A stretch of DNA of 64,000 nt from Lineus longissimus (taxonomy: Eukaryota; Nemertea; Pilidiophora; Heteronemertea; Lineidae). Both the position numbers and the translations under genes were made by a program. The notes beneath the pieces are model-generated. The model did no database searches, was not told where the DNA came from, and was given only the letters and a program-made list of their open reading frames with translations. Shown here piece by piece: positions 1 through 12,370 of this stretch (position 1 is the first letter of the stretch; each line of letters opens with the position of its first letter). The DNA lies in assembly GCF_910592395.1 (NCBI RefSeq), contig NC_088309.1, positions 27,716,599 to 27,780,598 of the forward strand, in the 5' to 3' direction.

Positions 1-2184
1 ATCAATTTTTGGCAAACTTTCCATATGGTGTCTCAATTCCAGTTGGAAGCAAGGTGTATTAAAATCATGTTTGTACACCAGGCTCTGATTGTTTCCTTCA
101 TTCATTTCGAGTCGGAGATGAGTATATTAATCATGTATATCAATGTACACCAAGCTGGGTTCATTTCCTTCGTGAGGTGACAGGATGCATTAGTAATTGC
201 TGCAGTCATAACAGGCATGCTATGAGAAAATAGGAGATCATCATGCTAATCAAACATCGCCAATATCGGATCATCAATGTCATGTTGACCAACCTTTAAT
301 GTCAACATGGATTGAAATAAATGGCACTTCTATCTGAGCGTGACTGTGCATCTTTCATTGTTGGAACAACATGTCAACTTTTCTATTTCTGGCAAAATTC
401 TTGTCTGAAAATTTGGAAATGGCATATTGCCTTTTTCAATATCAGTTGGGCATATCCGACCTTTTCAAATTGAGTATTAGGTGATGGTGCAGTGCAAGTG
501 GAGTGGAATGGGTGGCTAGATCAGGATAAACTAATGAAATCAACTTGCTTGAGTCTTGGCTGCATGTCTTACTTGATGTTTTAGATTGTAGCCACACCTA
601 ACACTGAACATCTTTGATTTGGATGAGTGATATCCCTTCAGCCCATTCTAGTGCCAACCTCAATGATAAGTCACTAATAAGTGGAACGTTCCCAAAGGGA
701 ACATGAATCCCAAATAATGATGATGATGATGATGATAATGGAATGTTCTGTCCTCCTAAAATAACTCTCTAGTGTCGCTAGAAGTTTTAATGTTTCTCTT
801 ATTACCGAGCCATCACCCCTTCTCATACATGATTTATGTTGGTAATGGGTGTCGATGGTTAATGAGAGGCATAACTGCCAAATCTTGATTAAGAGATCTC
901 CTCGCCGGTCATTAACAAAGGAAAAGGGTTGACTACCAATGAGCCTAGGAACTGAGCATGTTTACATTTCCAAGCGTGACTTTATTGTGTTCTCTGATCG
1001 GCAGTGATCTTCAAGACAAACAGGATCTTGTGTGAAAACCCAATGGCCTACTTCCTTGTTTCAATATCTGGGTAGGATATTAATTGGAAAAGTCGGATGG
1101 GTGACATACATTGATTTGATAAACTACTGTATCATACATTGTAATCATATAGGTCTATGTTCCATTTCTATGCAATGCTTTCTGCAGCACAGCACAGTGT
1201 TTTAACTTCTTTGTGCTGAGTGAATCGGTTGACATATACAACGGTGAAAATGGCATTTCATATGGTAAATTCAATATGTGGGTCAGCAGGTTTGTGTTGT
1301 CTATGTGTGCTCTAGCTACATGTAACTTATTGTAAGGAAATTTTAGGAAATTATCTGTATTTATGACTGCCTTTGGTCTGTAGATGATTGCAGTCTTACC
1401 TCAAGGTAACTTGAAAAGCTACTTGAAAAGTAACTACTAATCCCCGGCTGCTTCCAAACTCGTCCAAAGGAACAGGAGTTTGTTGTGAAGGAACGTGACA
1501 CTCAAGAAATAGGTGATGCCATTCATATGATTTGTGGCATCATAATTTATTCTATCTTTGCATTTCTCACTTTAATCATTTATGATATCGATGGATCAGT
1601 TTCATGACTCTTCACTGCCTGTTGTGGAATATGTTGATTTGCTTGGAAGCATCAGTGCACAAACCTCATCAATGCTACATTGTTTTCATGGTTTTATGAG
1701 ATCAAAATCAGAAAATGTTTCAAGCAGCTCCCCTTGGTTGTTGTTGATGTATTAAGAGCGCTTTGCGATAGTTGTTTTTAAATTGTTCATTCCCAGCAGC
1801 TGCAGAGTTATATCAAATGTCCATGTTCACCCCCCCCCCCCCCCCCCCCCAGCCAATGGCAGGTGGTATTCTGACTCCCAGGCCTTCATTGTTTACCAAC
1901 GACACCTCTACTCCGCAGCTGTAGAGTCGGATGAAATATCCGTCTCTGAGCGATTTAAGACAATCACTGTGCACATGTTAATGTCACATCCAATCTATGT
2001 ATATTTGATTTGTGTTGGAAACAAGTTCGATTGGTATTAAGTGTGTTACACATGTTGTCTACATAAGCATGCACATAATACTCTGATTGGTATTTTCTTA
2101 GCAGATTTTGATTCTGAATAATTTATTTTCATGGCAGTGCCTTAAACCTACTTGTAACACTAACATCTTTTGTTATCTTTTCAG
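1..2184. other. TPST 5' intron / upstream non-coding DNA
   Basis: No convincing coding exon is seen. A good acceptor (pyrimidine tract ending TTTTCAG, AG at 2183-2184) lies just before the TPST start codon. At least the right part is therefore probably an intron in the 5' UTR of TPST, with the first exon outside the window or unrecognised here. The stretch holds a TGA/GAT trinucleotide microsatellite at about 714-740 and a run of about 20 C at 1832-1851. An 85-codon open frame across that C run starts and ends arbitrarily and is not supported as a gene. Confidence 0.6.
714..740. repeat. (TGA)n microsatellite
   Basis: About eight tandem TGA/GAT triplets interrupted at the edges. It lies in non-coding DNA upstream of TPST. 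Confidence 0.9.
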
Positions 2185-2202
2185 AAAGTGTATGATGTGA
2201 CC

Positions 2203-3585
2203 ATGGGCCTGTATCGAGGTGATAAGTATCGGTTAATTTCGCTGGTCCTCTTCATCATCCTCCTCTGCTACATGTTACATGACCTATACAGCCCGGGCCC
2301 GAAACATGACAATGATGGATACCTCAGCCGAAAGGGAATGGCAACGAATTATGAATCCGGCAAACCAGAACCACTACATTTTGTCAGCTACGAAAAGAAT
2401 ACTCCACTGATATGGATAGGTGGCGTTCCAAGGAGTGGAACGACGCTAGCACGTGCCATGTTAGACTCACATCCCGACATCCGCTGCGGGGAAGAGACAC
2501 GCGTCATTCCTAGACTTTTATTCATGCATACAAAGATGCAGATGTCACAAATTGAAAAGTCGCGTTTGAATGAAGCGAAGGTCACCGAGGAAGTCTTAGA
2601 CGCCGCGCTGGGCTCGTATATTTTAAATATTATAGTAAAACATGGAGAAATAGCAAACAGACTGTGTAACAAGGATCCTTTTGCTTTGAAATCAATGGAT
2701 AAACTCTTACAAATATTTCCAAAATCAAAATTCCTGTTAATGATACGAGACGGTCGTGCTGTCGTCCATTCCATCATTGAGAGGAAAATAACAATATCGG
2801 GATTTGATACTAAAACTTACCGTGGTGCTTTAAGGGACTGGAATCGTGCAATAGATTTGATGTATAAAAAGTGTTTAAAGTTGGGAACAACCGTTTGCTT
2901 ACCAGTGAACTATGAGCATTTAGTACTCCATCCGGAATCACAAATGAAACGGATCTTGGAATTCTTGGACGTACCGTGGAATAGCATAGTGCTTCATCAC
3001 GAGATGACTATTGGAAAATCAGGAGGAATTTCACTCTCAAAGTAAGTGATCTTTTAACCTACTCATCATGTCAATATTTGATACGGATCCATTATAAAAA
3101 AAACAAGAACTTCCTACCAGTGCAACATGTGCGAAAGCATCGTCATTTGAGGATTGAGCTCTGGCAGAGTTTGTCTAATGATTTTTGTATTGCATCACGC
3201 GCACTGCCTAACAAGATAGAGTAAATTGGACTGCTTTGAGCAAGATTAAAGTAGATCTAACATAAGATGATCAAAAATTAATCTCATTTCTCTCTGCAGG
3301 CGGGAAAGATCAACAGATCAGGTGAACAAGCCAGTCAACACTGAGGCGCTCTACAAATGGGCAAAATTTATGCCGATTGACGTCCAGCGGGATATGGCCA
3401 CGATTGCACCGATGCTCAAGGTCCTTGGTTACGACCCAAACAGCAATCCACCCAAATATGGACAGCCAGACCAGCAAGTTGCAGAAAATACTCGAGATAT
3501 TTGGGAGCAAAAAAAGATCAAGGAATTCCAGGTACCAGATGTCGGCGATTCCTCTGTCGATCACAATAGAGCGAATCCTTACTAA
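2203..3585 (+). CDS. TPST: Protein-tyrosine sulfotransferase (TPST), two coding exons
   Basis: Transfers sulfate from PAPS to tyrosines of secreted and membrane proteins in the trans-Golgi. Exons are 2203-3041 and 3300-3585 (donor GTAAGT, acceptor CTCTGCAG), giving 374 aa against about 370 for vertebrate TPST1/2. The first ATG after the acceptor at 2184 is used. A short cytosolic tail and a membrane anchor at about residues 11-28 give type II topology. The PAPS 5'-phosphosulfate loop PRSGTT is at 76-81, with the family's catalytic Arg (R77) and Glu (E98 in RCGEET). Further family motifs are [16 protein letters not shown] and the 3'-phosphate segment [12 protein letters not shown]. The intron splits SLSK/RERSTDQ, and reading across it restores the family sequence. 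The C-terminus reads EFQVPD and then diverges to a stop at 3583. A competing splice at 3531 to a small exon at 6630 is treated under findings. Confidence 0.95.
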
Positions 3586-6500
3586 TGCTTCTGACCCGCT
3601 CGCTACCACAACAGTCATGACACGTAAGATGTACTCATTAGATGTGTCGTGTGTTTTCTGCACTGAATTTGGCTCCCAGGTTGCCCTTTAACTTTCAAGA
3701 GTTCAACTATCCTACAGGCCTAGCTTGTTTCTTTGGGTAACACTAATTCTTGATAGACCCTCGCCATCCCATGAATATTGGTTCAACTGGGAGCCCTTTT
3801 GCTCACAAATCTTCAGTGTCTACACTTCAATTTAAGATTTTACAATGTGTTTTAGCCAGAGTTCCCTCCTGACTGTTGTAGTTCTGCAGTGCACACTGTT
3901 CTTTTTCACTGAACAAGTTTGATAGAGATATAGGTTTAGCCTTGTCTGGCTTGATATTGATATAATGCCATATTGACTGATGAAGCTTAAATCTGTCATT
4001 CTGTCTAGCTTATAAAGTCTTGTCACACGAGCTGTGAAATGACTGCAACCCACGATAGCTCATAATCATGGTTCTGCTGACGTCATTGAAATGATTGCTA
4101 ATGTGCACTATCGTCTGTCAACAACGTGAAGAGTCACGAAAGACGTAGGTTTTACCAGAAGACTGAAATCATGGCTAGATGGAATGTCTTTCCAGTTCAG
4201 AGCAAGTGGTACTAATTTTGTTTTTGTATTGCGCTTGTCTGGAATGGCTTGGATTACTATACCTTCTTTCGTTGTTTTCTGATTGAGTTTAGACGATAGC
4301 TACAAAATGTAGTTCCTTCTTTTGAGAAACATTTTAAAACAACTCCTTGACAGGCTTTCAACACCAATCACACCAACGGCCTCACAATTTGCGCCCTCTG
4401 AGTTCCTTTTGCCATAACTGAAGGTAGTCGTGCATTCCTTGTGATAGTCAAGCACGCATCGCCAAGATCAATCAAGTTGTTAATGGCATCATGAGTAACT
4501 CGCTCCCCAGGCAAGGTGACAGTAATCACTTCAGTGACACTGCAGCCATTTACTCTGTGGACTTGAATGTATGGATATTGGAAAGGTAAATGATGGTTCA
4601 GAGGTAGTCAGGAGATCAGTGGGTTCTGAGGTAAGGTAATGAGAAGACTAGGAGAAGGTGCAGGGCCTAATCTGTCTGAGGAAGGGATGGCATCCTTGTA
4701 ACATAACGGAGCACCGTGGTAATATTTAGGGAAAGATTTGCTTAAAATGCCCCATTTGAATACTTAGTTTCAAAGATTCATTCAAATTGGGGGGGGGGGG
4801 GTGCACCTGCTCCTCTACGCCGGCCCCTGGATCTCCACTGAGAGGGCAGGTTTTGTCTAACCATGCTCAGTCAGCCAACGTACAAAAGTCCAAATCACCT
4901 CTGAGCAAGTGACCATGTCCATCAAGCCTCGAGTTGTTAAGATTAGTCGGAAACATCATTCATTTTGTCTGCTGACATGGCAAGCTCAAGAAGTACCTGA
5001 CAGGGTTGTATTAACTTATTGGCATGCCTTCACCATCACCAATACATGATTTATCAGCTACCACCCGTTTGGATATGCGGGACTAGATATGGGACTGGGA
5101 AGCAAGGCTGTCCATGGTTGCTTCTTGTTTCTTAAGTGGAAGATGCTCTTGGACCAATGGAAAGGTGACAGTGGTTTTTATATCGTGGCAAAATCCTGTT
5201 TGTTATTTTGATGGTGTCTCGGTAAAGCAAGTCATGGATAAGACCATCATCAGCAGGCTTTAAGTATGGTGCTGCTGACGTCACCAACTGGGTCTTGGAA
5301 ACCCTGGCCAATGAGAGTGAAATGACCTTTGGGGAGGCTTCTGCACTCAATGGCTTAGTGGAAGCAGTATTGATAAACAGATTATCTGACACACTGGTGG
5401 CGGAAACCCATACTAGTTGTTGTAGCCTGCCCTGACTGCTGTTGTGTGTCAGTCTGATGACATGATTTATTGTGTTATTTCTTCCTCATTCCCTCCTGGT
5501 GAGGAACTAATGAGCTTGGCATGTTGGCTGTGAGGGATGTTGCCCTTGCGTGTTTGCTTTGACTGTTGGAATTCACTGGCTGTCAGTCGTCTGTGGTCAC
5601 GTGGTGATTGCGGTCTTTCAGGGTTTGACCAAATTGTCCTTGTTCGGTTTCTTGTTAGGTGTTACTAAGTATCACAAGACATGTCATGGTTGGGGAGTTG
5701 GCTGAACAGCTGGCTGACTCAGTAAGTGTCATTGTCTTTTAGTCAGTTTCATTCACAGTGTTGGTTGCTGGTTGCACAGTAAACCCTTGATTTCACAATG
5801 TTTCCCCATAACAGCCTTTGTGAGGGGGTCGGGATTGCAGCAATCTTGCTACAACACCTTTCTCTTTTGCAAAAACTAAGAGGTGTTTTGAATACACATA
5901 GAACCACATGAGGCTCTGTAATTTGTCTTAATTTAGTGTAGGCTGACACTTTTATTGCTCTCTCGTGAGAATTCATTGCTGGAGCCACAACTCACAGTAA
6001 TAAGTTGTTGTACACAGAAAAAAACACTGTGTGACCAGGTCTCTTGGGTTAAAAATACAGGAAGAAGATTCAATTTGTGCTATTTATGGTGTCTCCATAA
6101 TCTCCTAAATTTGATTCAGTGACGAGTAAATTTCGTAAGGCATTCACATGATGAATGAGTAGGAAATTAGCTAACGAGATTAGGGGACTTTATCCTGCTC
6201 CTGGGCAAACTACTTCATTGATTAAGTGATCTAGAATAATGCATCATGTAGTTAAAGCAGCTAATGTGAGACAATTGAGTCTCTCTGGATGCCTCTTATG
6301 AGTGGAGCACTGAGGGACAGAATAATGTCCTTTTGGGCTTTAGGCTGATTGGCATTAGCCAAGTCACTTAGAATTCAAGTCGGAGATTGTCTCCGGCAAT
6401 GCTCTGTCAATATCAATCAAAAATTTTTTCTCAGAGGCGAACACATGCACTTTTGTACTCCTAAAATTGATTTTATTTTGAGCTGTCTATAACATGTTTA

Positions 6501-7988
6501 AAGGACAAGTGTCTCTTGAGACAATGCAGGCCTGGGGCACTATGCAGGGCTGGTATTTTCTCGACATGCTCCTCCTTTTAAGTGTGATAGCCTTGTTTTT
6601 CTAAATGTTGCTGATTTGTGTCTTTTCAGGTTGCCTCAAAGACTCCCGCACCATAGACTTGGAATACGCACAAAGGAGCTTGCTAGAGATAGCTCCACGC
6701 AACGACTTAAACTGCCATGGTTACTTGTTGTGGAAGCTGGTTGTGATATCATACAAGTATTTTGTAATCTCAAGTACATGTAGCCTTGTATGATGATTGT
6801 AAACCCAGCTGATATGATGATTTCAGAAAGCATGCTATGTTAACCTGATGACCATGACCTGGTTATTCTGTACCTCATATCATATAGTATTCTAAATATG
6901 ATGCTGCTATGTGTATCCTAGTCGAGGCGGGTTAGCAGGAAAGGTACGCTACTCACAAAACTGAATTGCACTTTTGTAATAAATGCCTGAAACCATTTTA
7001 TATTGTATATTTTGTGTGGGTTGGGTGAGATGCATTTAGGCAGTGGGAAGATGGCAGTGCACAGTGGGTGGGTGAATTTGTCTGAAGTACATTCCCTGCT
7101 AGCCTGAGATGTCTTGTGTGATCTTGTGTAGTGTCTGTCCTGAAATTAAACCCATTATGCCAACAGTGTGCAAAAGGTGGAGAGTATGTGGTCCTTGTAG
7201 CACAGTAAGCATTCCAGTGCAAGACTCTGTTTGGTGTTACTGTGTGCTTTTTGTTCCAGTGTATGAGTTTGGGACTGTAACATATTTGGGGATGATGATA
7301 TTATTTTGGCTTGGTGTCTGCAGTGTCTAATATTGCCTGCACAATCAGTGTACACATGTATTGCATTTACAAGTATACTCCAACTGAATACTCTGTATAG
7401 GTATCAAGGTTGTATTGGCATGCTACTCTTGGTTAGAGTTAAAGGTTTCAAGCCCTAGAAGAACAACAACGAGCTAGATAATTTATATTACATGTATTTA
7501 ACTTAATATAATAATAATTATACAGGTAAGTATGATAGCCAGGTCTTGGCCATTTTGTTCAGTTGTCACAGAGCCTGAGGTTTGGGAGCAGATTGGGGGC
7601 TCATGTGTATGACAGTGACATCCCTATGTCTATTGTTATGTGTAACTGTGAATGTATTTTATTTAGATTCATAAAACAGAAATTATTTTAGGAGAATATA
7701 ATTTGTATAGTGTGTTTTAGTATACTGGTACCTTGTACTTATAGTCTATATTATTTATGCCAGTTTACTCAATACAAATTGAGCTGAAAGTCGGAGACCA
7801 CCCAATTACCCTCAGTTATGTACTTAAGGATACAGTTTGCTTTGGTTGGATCAAATTCTTGGAAGAGATAGCTGGCCTACAATCAAAGAACTGGACAAAG
7901 ACACTTATAACAAGCTAATTATCCCACCTATTAACAGCCTCTGTAACAGTAGTGACCTTCAAACAAAAAGCAATGAGCACAGTTCACA
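3586..7988. other. TPST 3' region and intergenic DNA
   Basis: No gene is recognised. The first part should contain the TPST 3' UTR. The most obvious AATAAA is at 6978-6983, shortly after a strong acceptor (AG at 6628-6629). A run of ten or more G lies at about 4790-4801. Short open frames here (for example 5132-5392 and 7109-7330) show no family resemblance and are low complexity or TG-rich. Confidence 0.5.
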
Positions 7989-8392
7989 ATTCAAGGTCAC
8001 AATTTGCACACTATACACATTCAAGGTCACAAATTTGTACACTATGATTTACAATCCAAGGTCACAATTTATGCACATTACACATTCAAGGTCACAATAC
8101 ATGCGCAATACGCAATCCAAGGTCCCAATTCGTGCACTCTATACAATCCAAGGTCCCAATTCCTGCACTCAATACAATCCAAGGTCCCAATTCGTGCACT
8201 CTATACAATCCAAGGTCCCAATTCGTGCACTCTATACAATCCAAGGTCCCAATTCGTGCACTCTATACAATCCAAGGTCCCAATTCGTGCACTCAATACA
8301 ATCCAAAGTCACAAGTCATTCACAATACTCAATCAAATTAAGGTCACAGTACATGCACAATACACCATTCAAGATCTCAATTCATGCAACTG
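7989..8392. repeat. 31-bp minisatellite array
   Basis: About 12-13 tandem copies of a 31-bp unit, each containing ATCCAAGGTCCCAATTCGTG followed by CACTCTATACA. The central copies (about 8106-8310) are almost identical; outer copies are degenerate (CAAGGTCACAA variants). Because 31 is not a multiple of 3 and the unit has no stop in any frame, all three forward frames stay open across the core. The result is overlapping artificial reading frames of 69 to 204 codons. Confidence 0.93.
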
Positions 8393-10890
8393 TCTCAATT
8401 TTATAGGGATGAAAATCCAGTGCATAACATGTATACTGTGTATACATGATCATCGAGTGCTTCTGCAGTTAGGTTCCCAAGAAGATGGTGTGTTAATGAT
8501 CAGTTTTGGAATGCTGCGATGTATTTATAATACATTCTTGAACAAATATTTTGAGTCGTCTAAGGGGTTGCTGATGGGCATGACTATCCACATATACAGG
8601 GTTTCTCTACCTGTATAGTGGTTCGGGTTGGAGTATCTTATGAATACCTCTCTTGTTCCCTCTATTCAGACAATGAGTTAACTGTAAAGTAGTGATGGAC
8701 GTCAACAATTCTGAAGTGCCCACCTTTCCCGCTGACATAAACAGTATCTTTGTTGATGTTTATTAAACTGAGTAGTACTAGTAGTAGGCCATACTGTATA
8801 AAGTATCAAACCTGTTGCCTGATAGGTAGAATGTCGTCCAGCCTACACTTCCAGCACGATTTGGCAGTCAAGTAATAGAAATGAGATATATAGAAATTGC
8901 TCAATTTACTTAACACTGAACTCTTCTACTAAATGTCCCAGAAGTGTTGATGGTCATTAGTCCAAGGATAAAGTCATTGGCTTGCTATATAAAAAGGTAT
9001 CGTTGGCATCAGTTGTAAAATGACCTTCCGTTCTTTCTGGGACAACCTGTGTGTGAGATGGGCTTTGATGTTTGATGATTTGTTGTTTGTTTGTTTATAA
9101 AATGGAGGTCATTTGATGAAATAAATATACTCTATTCTATGACATAAGACTTGGTTATTTTTAAGTTCAGTACATTTTTGATTGCAATGTTATCATTAGG
9201 AAATAATCTTTGAATTGCCGAATTAGCCCTCTGAAATGTTTGTTGCCCCTGGTACTCTATCAAGTAAAAGACTTCCCTCTCTTGCCCTAAGCATGTATAA
9301 GTCTACTTAAAAACCTTAGCAGGTTGTCGTCTGCTCACGAGATCCTTCAAGGACCGCGCCCCGTTTCCGACCAGATACCTGTTACTATAGACTTAGCCAT
9401 GTAATTTCAGCTAATTGCTACCATTAGCTCCTCCACCCACTCCGACCATCCCAGCAAGGTCATTACTGACATTAAACATGACATTTGATTTATTTCTGTA
9501 CATGTTCATTAGCTGTAAATACCATTAACACATGTGTTCCGAGTTTTTTGCTTCTTGCACCTTTTTTTCCAACTCGATAGGCCATTAAGCCAACACTGAT
9601 GATACTGATAAATACCAATAACCAAAGGCTAGAGACGACTGACATATTCAACCTCGGGTTGGAAATCAACTCTTCAGGTCAATGTATTAGCGTCGAGTGT
9701 TTTCACGCCTCCCCAGCTAGTCTTCAGACAGTTGCCATCTTGAATGATCAGGTCTCTGAGCCTTGTTCATCAAAGAGCCGGTGTCAACATCTGCTCCAAT
9801 CATTGATCGGCGACCTGATGTCAGAGATCGGTATAGAACTGTCAAAGCTCATGTTCTTGCTACAGACTACTGTTTGCCCTCTGGTTCATGCATCATGGCC
9901 CTTTAATAAAACCTCCATGTTGGTATCCGTTTTGTTGGCCCAACACTGTTCCCCTGGCGTGGTTAATCAATCAACTTGTTCCTTCGGTTCATTTCTTATC
10001 CAATCCAATTTGATCTTGTGTTCTTGAAGGAAAGTTGCACTCTCTCCCAACTTTATCGCCGACGAAATCAATCCATTGATTTTCCGCACAATGAGTCGAT
10101 GACGAATGGTGAAACCGTTGATATTATCAGAAGTTAATGAGGTGGCGATGACCTGATGTAGTCAGATTGCTGGACCAGATCTTAGTGTGCGATGTTGGAA
10201 CTTGAGACGACTGGCTTGTGGCTGTTCTGTTACAGAATTCACCATGGCGCAGAATCACAATGTTTTCATTGCTTCCTTGTGCCTGTCACTGATTTGAGGG
10301 GTTGAATTTCTGAAATTTAATGCTGATCAATAGTTATCCCTTCATGGATGCTTAGATGAGAAATCAGAAAAGAAGTTTCATACGGATGACTTCTTTAGTG
10401 TTTTTAGCATCACAATTTGTATATGTTTGACACTTCTGATTTCTACTGATATGATCTTGTGAGCTCCTGTATACTGAGTGAACCTATCTTTGTAATCCTT
10501 GATTTACTCGGTCAGTAAATCATCATTAAAGCAACTAGAGGCAGTGGGATGTCTGCCAGACATCCATATTGATCAGTGCTCCACCCAGATAATGGTCCGC
10601 TGGTATTTCATTTCCTCCAAAGAGGAGAAATCACATTCATAGGGCTTAATGGTGGGACTTGGAGATTTATGATGGCCATTGTAAATGCCTTATTACGCTA
10701 TACCAGTCTCTAGAGGACAATACTGGGCTAAGTTAGAAATGTCCATGATTTAGACAGTAATTCTTCCATGGGTTGGCCTACAGATGGCACCAGTATGACT
10801 GATACCATGGCAACCACAAAATAACCTATACTTGTGGTTCGAATTGGCCTTCCAGAAATCTCTATACATGTATTTGTATAAATCCGAAGA
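8393..10890. other. Intergenic DNA, no gene seen
   Basis: No gene or repeat array is recognised. The longest open frame, 9599-10027 (+, 142 codons), has no recognisable domain and no convincing splice or promoter context, so it is not called. An AATAAA-like signal occurs near 9120 (GAAATAAATATA), but no gene leads to it. Confidence 0.5.
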
Positions 10891-10944
10891 CGCTATTGAT
10901 GTTGTGGTCTCCGGATTGTGACCAGTTGAAGACAGTCCCTGGTT

Positions 10945-11847
10945 ACTCTTCCATTGTGACTTCCTCATCTCTCTCATCATGTTGTCAACACGGTGGAGCA
11001 GCCAGGACTGATTCGGCCTGGCTGTGACTTCCTCATCTCTCTCACCATGTTGACAACTTGGCAGAGCAGCCAAGACTGATTTGGCCTGGCTGTGACTGTC
11101 TCATCTCTCTCACCATAATTATTGTCAACACGGTGGAGCAGCCAGAACTGATTCGGCCTGGCTGTGACTGTCTCATCTCTCTCGCCATATTAACAACTAG
11201 ACAGTGCGGCGAAGATTGATGTGGCCTGGCTGTGACTGTCTCATCACTCGCATCATGTTGTCAGTACGGTGGAGCAGCCAGGATTGATTCGGCCTGGCTG
11301 TGACTTCCTCACCTCTCTCATCATGTTGTCAGCACGGTGGAGCAGCCAGGATTGATTCGGCCTGGCTGTGACTTCCTCACCTCTCTCATCATGTTGTCAG
11401 TACGGTGGAGCAGCCAGGATTGATGTGGCCTGGCTGTGACTTCCTCACCTCTCTCATCATGTTGTCAGCACGGTGGAGCAGCCAGGATTGATTCGGCCTG
11501 GCTGTGACTTCCTCATCTCTCTCATCATGTTGTCAACACGGTGGAGCAGCCAGGACTGATTCGGCCTGGCTCTGACTGTCTCATCTCTCTCGCCTTATTA
11601 ACAACTAGGCAGTGCGGCGAAGATTGATGCGGCCTGGCTGTGACTGTCTCATCACACGCATCATGTTGTCAACACGGTGAAGCAGCCAGGACTGATTCGG
11701 CCTGGCTGTGACTGCCTCATCTCTCTCACCATGTTGACAACTTGGCAGAGCAGCCAAGACTTTTTTTGCCTGGCTGTGACTGTCTCATCTCTCTCATCAT
11801 GTTGTCAGCACGATGGAGGAGCCAGGACTGTCAAACAGTTGTGTGAG
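10945..11847 (+). repeat. 68-bp minisatellite, array 1
   Basis: About 13-14 tandem units of about 68 bp, each with a version of GGAGCAGCCAGGACTGATTC, GGCCTGGCTGTGACT and CTCATCTCTCTCATCATGTT. At least three unit types can be told apart: ACACGGTGGAGCAGCC, ACTTGGCAGAGCAGCC and ACTAGGCAGTGCGGCG. The same family recurs at 17.3 kb in the same orientation and from 18.2 to 20.9 kb inverted. It is not coding, although some units give short open frames. Confidence 0.93.
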
Positions 11848-11917
11848 CTCACTAGAGCTTGCACTTACATAATAGTGTAAAACTAAAATTTATATAATAT
11901 ATATATATGTGTATAAA

Positions 11918-12370
11918 ACCGTCATCGGATGCGCATCCGATATGCCACGAGATCCTTCACCGTCAATTCCCTGACCGTCTTCGGATGCGCATCCGATATG
12001 CCACGAGATCCTTCACCGTCAATTCCCTTACCGTCTTCGGATCCGATATGCCACGAGATCCTTCACCGTCAATTCCCTTACCGTCTTCGGATGCGCATCC
12101 GATATGCCACGAGATCCTTCACCGTCAATTACCGTCATCGGATGCGCATCCGATATGCCACGAGATCCTTCACCGTCAATTCCCTTACCGTCTTCGGATG
12201 CGCATCCGATATGCCACGAGATCCTTCACCGTCAATTCCTTTACCGTCATCGGATGCGCATCCGATATGCCACGAGATCCTTCACCGTCAATTCCTATAC
12301 CGTCATTGGATGCCACGAGATTTTTTGTTACCTCACCGTCAATTCCTATACCGTCATGGATGCCACGAGC
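11918..12370. repeat. 56-bp minisatellite with embedded palindrome
   Basis: About eight tandem units of 56 bp. Each carries ACCGTC(A/T)TCGG, the perfect palindrome CGGATGCGCATCCG, ATATGCCACGAGATCCTTCA and CCGTCAATTCC. One copy near 12035 has lost the centre of the palindrome and one near 12125 lacks a ten-base segment. The last two copies (12295-12370) are shortened. It follows an (AT)n stretch at 11893-11908. Open frames across it are repeat-derived. Confidence 0.93.

Noticed and set aside
2388-2777. 129-codon minus-strand open frame
   Set aside because: Antisense shadow of the TPST coding exon.
7837-8618. Overlapping plus-strand open frames of 69 to 204 codons
   Set aside because: They are products of the 31-bp array, which lacks stops in any forward frame. 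Outside the array there is no domain or splice context.
9599-10027. 142-codon plus-strand open frame
   Set aside because: No recognisable family, no splice signals that extend it, and composition like its surroundings.
7989-12370. Repeat arrays considered as CRISPR
   Set aside because: Units are contiguous tandem repeats without unique spacers, and the genome is eukaryotic.
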